Assembly: GCA_001795165.1 (NCBI GenBank)
Contig: MGNS01000009.1
Coordinates: 2,318 to 18,587, forward strand
Reading direction: 5' to 3'
Source of the DNA: Chloroflexi bacterium RBG_16_57_11
Lineage (GTDB): Bacteria > Chloroflexota > Anaerolineae > Anaerolineales > UBA4823
DNA length: 16,270 nucleotides
Shown here one piece after another: positions 14,324 through 16,270 of this stretch (position 1 is its first letter; each line of letters begins with the position of its first letter). Made by a program: the position numbers and the translations under genes. Below the pieces are notes generated by a model that was not told the DNA's origin, did not search any database, and saw only the letters and a program-made list of their open reading frames with translations.

Positions 14324-15202
14324 ATGAGCCTTTATCTCGGTTGTCCTATCTGGTCTTTCAAAGGTTGGGTCGGCAGCTTCTACCCTGAAGGGACAAAGCC
14401 TGCAGATTTCTTACGGGAGTACGCCCGACGGCTTAACACCGTTGAAGGCAACACCACTTTCTACGCCACTCCCGCGCCCGAGAAAGCAGAGCGTTGGATC
14501 AAAGAGACGCCTGACACTTTCCGTTTTTGCCTCAAGGTTCCTCGGATTGTCAGCCATGCCGGAAAGCTGGAGGTCCATCTGGACGAGGCGCGTCAGTTTC
14601 TGGATGCAATGAGTATGCTGGCGACTCGACTTGGCCCTCTCTTCTTGCAACTTCCGCCGAGCTACTCTCCGGCCTTGCTTACCGACCTACAAACGTTCCT
14701 GGAAAGTTGGCCGCGCCAGGCAGACCTGGCAGTTGAAGTGCGCCATCTCGGCTGGTTCGACGCCTCGCACCACTCTGCCTTGAATGCTTTGCTCGCCGAG
14801 TATGAGTTTGCCCGGGTTGTGATCGACACCCGCCCGATCCGCGACCTGCGCGGTGACAAGATCTTGCAGGGTAGCGTGTATCAGCGCTTACTCGAGGCGC
14901 GCCAGCGCAAGCCCGACCTGCCGGTACTTCCCGAAAGGACGGCTCCTTTTGTCTTCCTGCGCTATATCGGGCATCCTCAGATGGAGCAGAATGTCCCTTT
15001 CCTCGATGAGTGGGCAGAATTTCTGGCTGAACAGCTGCAAGAGGGGATAACCGCTTACGTTTTTTGCCACTGCCCAGACGAGCGTCTCGATCCCTGGCTT
15101 TGTCGCGCCATCCACCAACGCGTGGCGGCTCGCCTGCCCATTTCTCCCTTGCCGTGGGATGAGGTCGACTCAAGCCAGGAAGAGCAGCCGCGTTTACTCT
15201 GA
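14324..15202 (+). CDS. DUF72 (YecE-like) family protein
   Basis: A 292-residue TIM-barrel protein of the DUF72/YecE family, found across bacteria with no settled biochemical function. Family landmarks are LGCPIWSFKGWVGSFYPEG near the start, LNTVEGNTTFYATP (38-51), W58 with FRFCLKVPR (67-75), GPLFLQLPPSY (104-114), AVEVRHLGWF (135-144) and PFVFLRYIGH. The start is ATG 14324, three codons after an in-frame GTG at 14315; both lie downstream of the TATAAT box, whereas ATG 14204 lies upstream. No clear Shine-Dalgarno sequence is visible. The methyltransferase gene follows on the same strand within 16 nt and is probably co-transcribed. Confidence 0.88.
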   Translation: MSLYLGCPIWSFKGWVGSFYPEGTKPADFLREYARRLNTVEGNTTFYATPAPEKAERWIKETPDTFRFCLKVPRIVSHAGKLEVHLDEARQFLDAMSMLATRLGPLFLQLPPSYSPALLTDLQTFLESWPRQADLAVEVRHLGWFDASHHSALNALLAEYEFARVVIDTRPIRDLRGDKILQGSVYQRLLEARQRKPDLPVLPERTAPFVFLRYIGHPQMEQNVPFLDEWAEFLAEQLQEGITAYVFCHCPDERLDPWLCRAIHQRVAARLPISPLPWDEVDSSQEEQPRLL

Positions 15203-15218
15203 AGTTGGTTTATTCGAA

Positions 15219-15764
15219 ATGAAGCATGACGATCACGTCAATCTCCTCCGCCCGGCGAATTTACAACCCGGGGGCGTGTGGGCGGATTTCGGCGCTGGCT
15301 CAGGTGCCTTCACCCTGGCATTGTGCGAATTGCTTGGAGCTCAAGCCGAGATCTATGCAATCGATAAAAACCGCTCCCACCTTATCCAGCTGGAGAAGGC
15401 TTATCGAGCGCGTTTTGGAAATCCAACAAATTCAGACGGACAGCTGCACCTGATTCACAACGATTTTACCCGCCGGATAGATTTACCCCTCCTGAATGGC
15501 ATCCTGATGGCGAATACGTTACATTATTTCAGGGAGAAAGAAGGCGTATTGCGCCAGATCCATTCGATATTAAAGCCAAACGGAGCATTCTTGTTCGTTG
15601 AGTACAACGTAGATTCTGGGAATCCCTGGGTACCTTACCCGCTGTCATTCGAGTCCTTTCGCACTCTCGCCCCGCACGCCGGTTTTTCAATGCCGCGTCT
15701 ACTCGATACCGTTCCCTCAAGTTTCCTGCGAGAGTTTTATTCCGCAATAGCGTATAAACAATAG
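15219..15764 (+). CDS. class I SAM-dependent methyltransferase, small
   Basis: A 181-residue Rossmann-type methyltransferase. HDDHVNLLRPANLQPGGVWADFGAGSGAFTLALCELLG carries motif I (DFGAGSG) near residue 23, AEIYAIDKN is motif II with the acidic residue that binds the SAM ribose, LIHNDFTR is motif III, and ILMANTLHYFREKEGVL followed by LKPNGAFLFVEYN are motifs IV-VI. The start ATG 15219 begins just before the conserved HDDHV segment; ATG 15159 would add 20 residues and overlap the DUF72 gene by 44 nt, and neither has a clear ribosome site. The substrate is unknown. The stop TAG (15762-15764) abuts the first arm of a palindromic repeat. Confidence 0.82.
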   Translation: MKHDDHVNLLRPANLQPGGVWADFGAGSGAFTLALCELLGAQAEIYAIDKNRSHLIQLEKAYRARFGNPTNSDGQLHLIHNDFTRRIDLPLLNGILMANTLHYFREKEGVLRQIHSILKPNGAFLFVEYNVDSGNPWVPYPLSFESFRTLAPHAGFSMPRLLDTVPSSFLREFYSAIAYKQ

Positions 15765-15828
15765 GGGCGAAGCATCGGGCAGCGTGGGATTCTTCCACAA
15801 GATTCCCGAACCGCCCGATGCTTCGCCC
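15765..15828. repeat. palindromic repeat (REP-like) after the methyltransferase stop
   Basis: Arms 15765-15780 (GGGCGAAGCATCGGGC) and 15813-15828 are perfect 16-bp reverse complements around a 32-nt loop. After one mismatch, two more outer pairs form (15762-15763 with 15830-15831). It may also serve as a terminator-like stem, although no U-run follows. It lies next to a RAYT transposase relic, the enzyme class that mobilises such palindromes. Confidence 0.85.
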
Positions 15829-15849
15829 ATACCCATCCCATGGCGAGGG

Positions 15850-16093
15850 TCAAGGATCGCGAAAACCCTGGCTCCACCGAACCAGATTGGCCTCAATATA
15901 TCGCCGGATGCGGTCCAGATCCGCCTCTTTTCGCACGATATGCTCATAATAATTGCGCTGCCACACCTGCCCACCAGGTATGCCCTGATGCTGGTTAATC
16001 TTCCGAGTGGTGATGGATTTGAAATTTAGGATGATGGCGCCCAAGGAAGCAGGGGCGGTACCGTGCGTTCGTAGGCTCCGCCGGTTGCTTCGC
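15850..16093 (-). pseudogene. REP-associated tyrosine transposase (RAYT), C-terminal remnant
   Basis: About 80 residues match the end of Y1/IS200-like RAYT transposases: ASLGAIILNFKSITTRKIN, then VWQRNYYEHIVR and the terminal IRRYIEANLVRW, where the usual NP is NL. The N-terminal catalytic half with the HUH-type His pair is absent: upstream, the frame passes through TGCTTCGCCC (16086-16095 on +), the same 10-bp core as the nearby palindrome, and then into metF coding sequence in another frame. It is therefore a truncated, inactive copy and has no start of its own. Confidence 0.75.
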
Positions 16094-16095
16094 CC
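16086..16095. repeat. extra copy of the TGCTTCGCCC repeat core
   Basis: This 10-bp core equals the outer part of the right arm of the palindrome at 15813-15828 (15819-15828) and, inverted, the outer part of the left arm (15765-15774). Together the copies bracket the RAYT relic, one beside each neighbouring gene's stop codon. Confidence 0.6.
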
Positions 16096-16099
16096 AGAC

Positions 16100-16270
16100 C
16101 TATGCCGGGACTGCCGTCGCCTTCTCCTTCTTCTCGCCCGCCGGCGGCGCTTCTGGCGGAACGAAGTCCGGAGGAGTGATTCCCGCTTCGGTGATGATCC
16201 GCGGGACAATCTCCTCCCAGCCCACCGCCATCAGGTGGATGCCGTTGACGCCTTGCTTGCCCTTAACGGC
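16100..16270 (-). CDS. metF: methylenetetrahydrofolate reductase, C-terminal end
   Basis: The last 56 residues of a minus-strand gene enter from the right edge and stop at TAG (complement of 16100-16102). The segment GVNGIHLMAVGWEEIVPRI plus ITEAGI matches the C-terminal signature of the MetF family of 5,10-methylenetetrahydrofolate reductases, especially the anaerobe type used in the methyl branch of the Wood-Ljungdahl pathway. The tail after it (PPDFVPPEAPPAGEKKEKATAVPA) is a Pro/Ala/Lys-rich extension without family similarity. The call rests on a short segment, so it is moderately sure. Confidence 0.65.
   Translation of the reverse strand, partial: AVKGKQGVNGIHLMAVGWEEIVPRIITEAGITPPDFVPPEAPPAGEKKEKATAVPA

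Noticed and set aside
16103..16209. N-terminal extension of the RAYT frame
   Set aside because: The Arg-rich text is an out-of-frame reading of the metF end, not transposase.

Overview
The window reads as a chromosomal segment of an anaerobic, amino-acid-fermenting bacterium, most likely Chloroflexota (Anaerolineae-like). That assignment is inference. It rests on the combination of a YgeW-type carbamoyltransferase, a tungsten-type aldehyde:ferredoxin oxidoreductase (AOR), a MetF terminus of Wood-Ljungdahl type, a Thr/Pro-rich LysM-nuclease surface protein, and palindromic repeats beginning TAGGGGCG next to a RAYT transposase relic. No rRNA, tRNA or CRISPR array was seen.

Region 1 (1-8410, all + strand) is a catabolic island. 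It holds the 3' part of ygeW, an iron-type alcohol dehydrogenase with a changed metal site, a 12-TM-type APC amino-acid permease, a small nucleotidyltransferase-fold protein, a calcineurin-like metallophosphoesterase, an AOR-family enzyme and an Lrp/AsnC regulator. Most genes have their own good Shine-Dalgarno sequence and a 70-130 nt gap upstream. A plausible logic is import of an amino acid or derivative, degradation to an aldehyde, then oxidation by AOR (yielding reduced ferredoxin) or reduction by the alcohol dehydrogenase, under local Lrp-type control. The job of the nucleotidyltransferase/phosphoesterase pair is unknown. A strong bidirectional terminator (8454-8482) closes the region.

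Region 2 (8515-14124, all - strand, read from right to left) looks more GC-rich. It starts with a membrane-anchored LysM plus thermonuclease protein. Next come panB and an uncharacterised 421-residue protein that are closely coupled (27 nt apart). After these lies a tandem array of three 84-bp palindromic repeats, then a Glu/Leu/Phe/Val dehydrogenase fused to two CBS domains.

Region 3 (14262-16270) holds a consensus-like promoter driving a DUF72 protein and a small SAM-dependent methyltransferase on the + strand. A palindrome starts exactly at the methyltransferase stop codon. It is followed by the C-terminal remnant of a REP-associated tyrosine transposase on the - strand, which abuts the stop codon of metF, running in from the right edge.

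The most unusual items are the Gln/Glu-substituted iron-ADH, the AOR/nucleotidyltransferase/phosphoesterase neighbourhood, the unknown partner of PanB, the GDH-CBS fusion, and the two palindrome families that share a 16-bp stem and 30-32-nt loop design.
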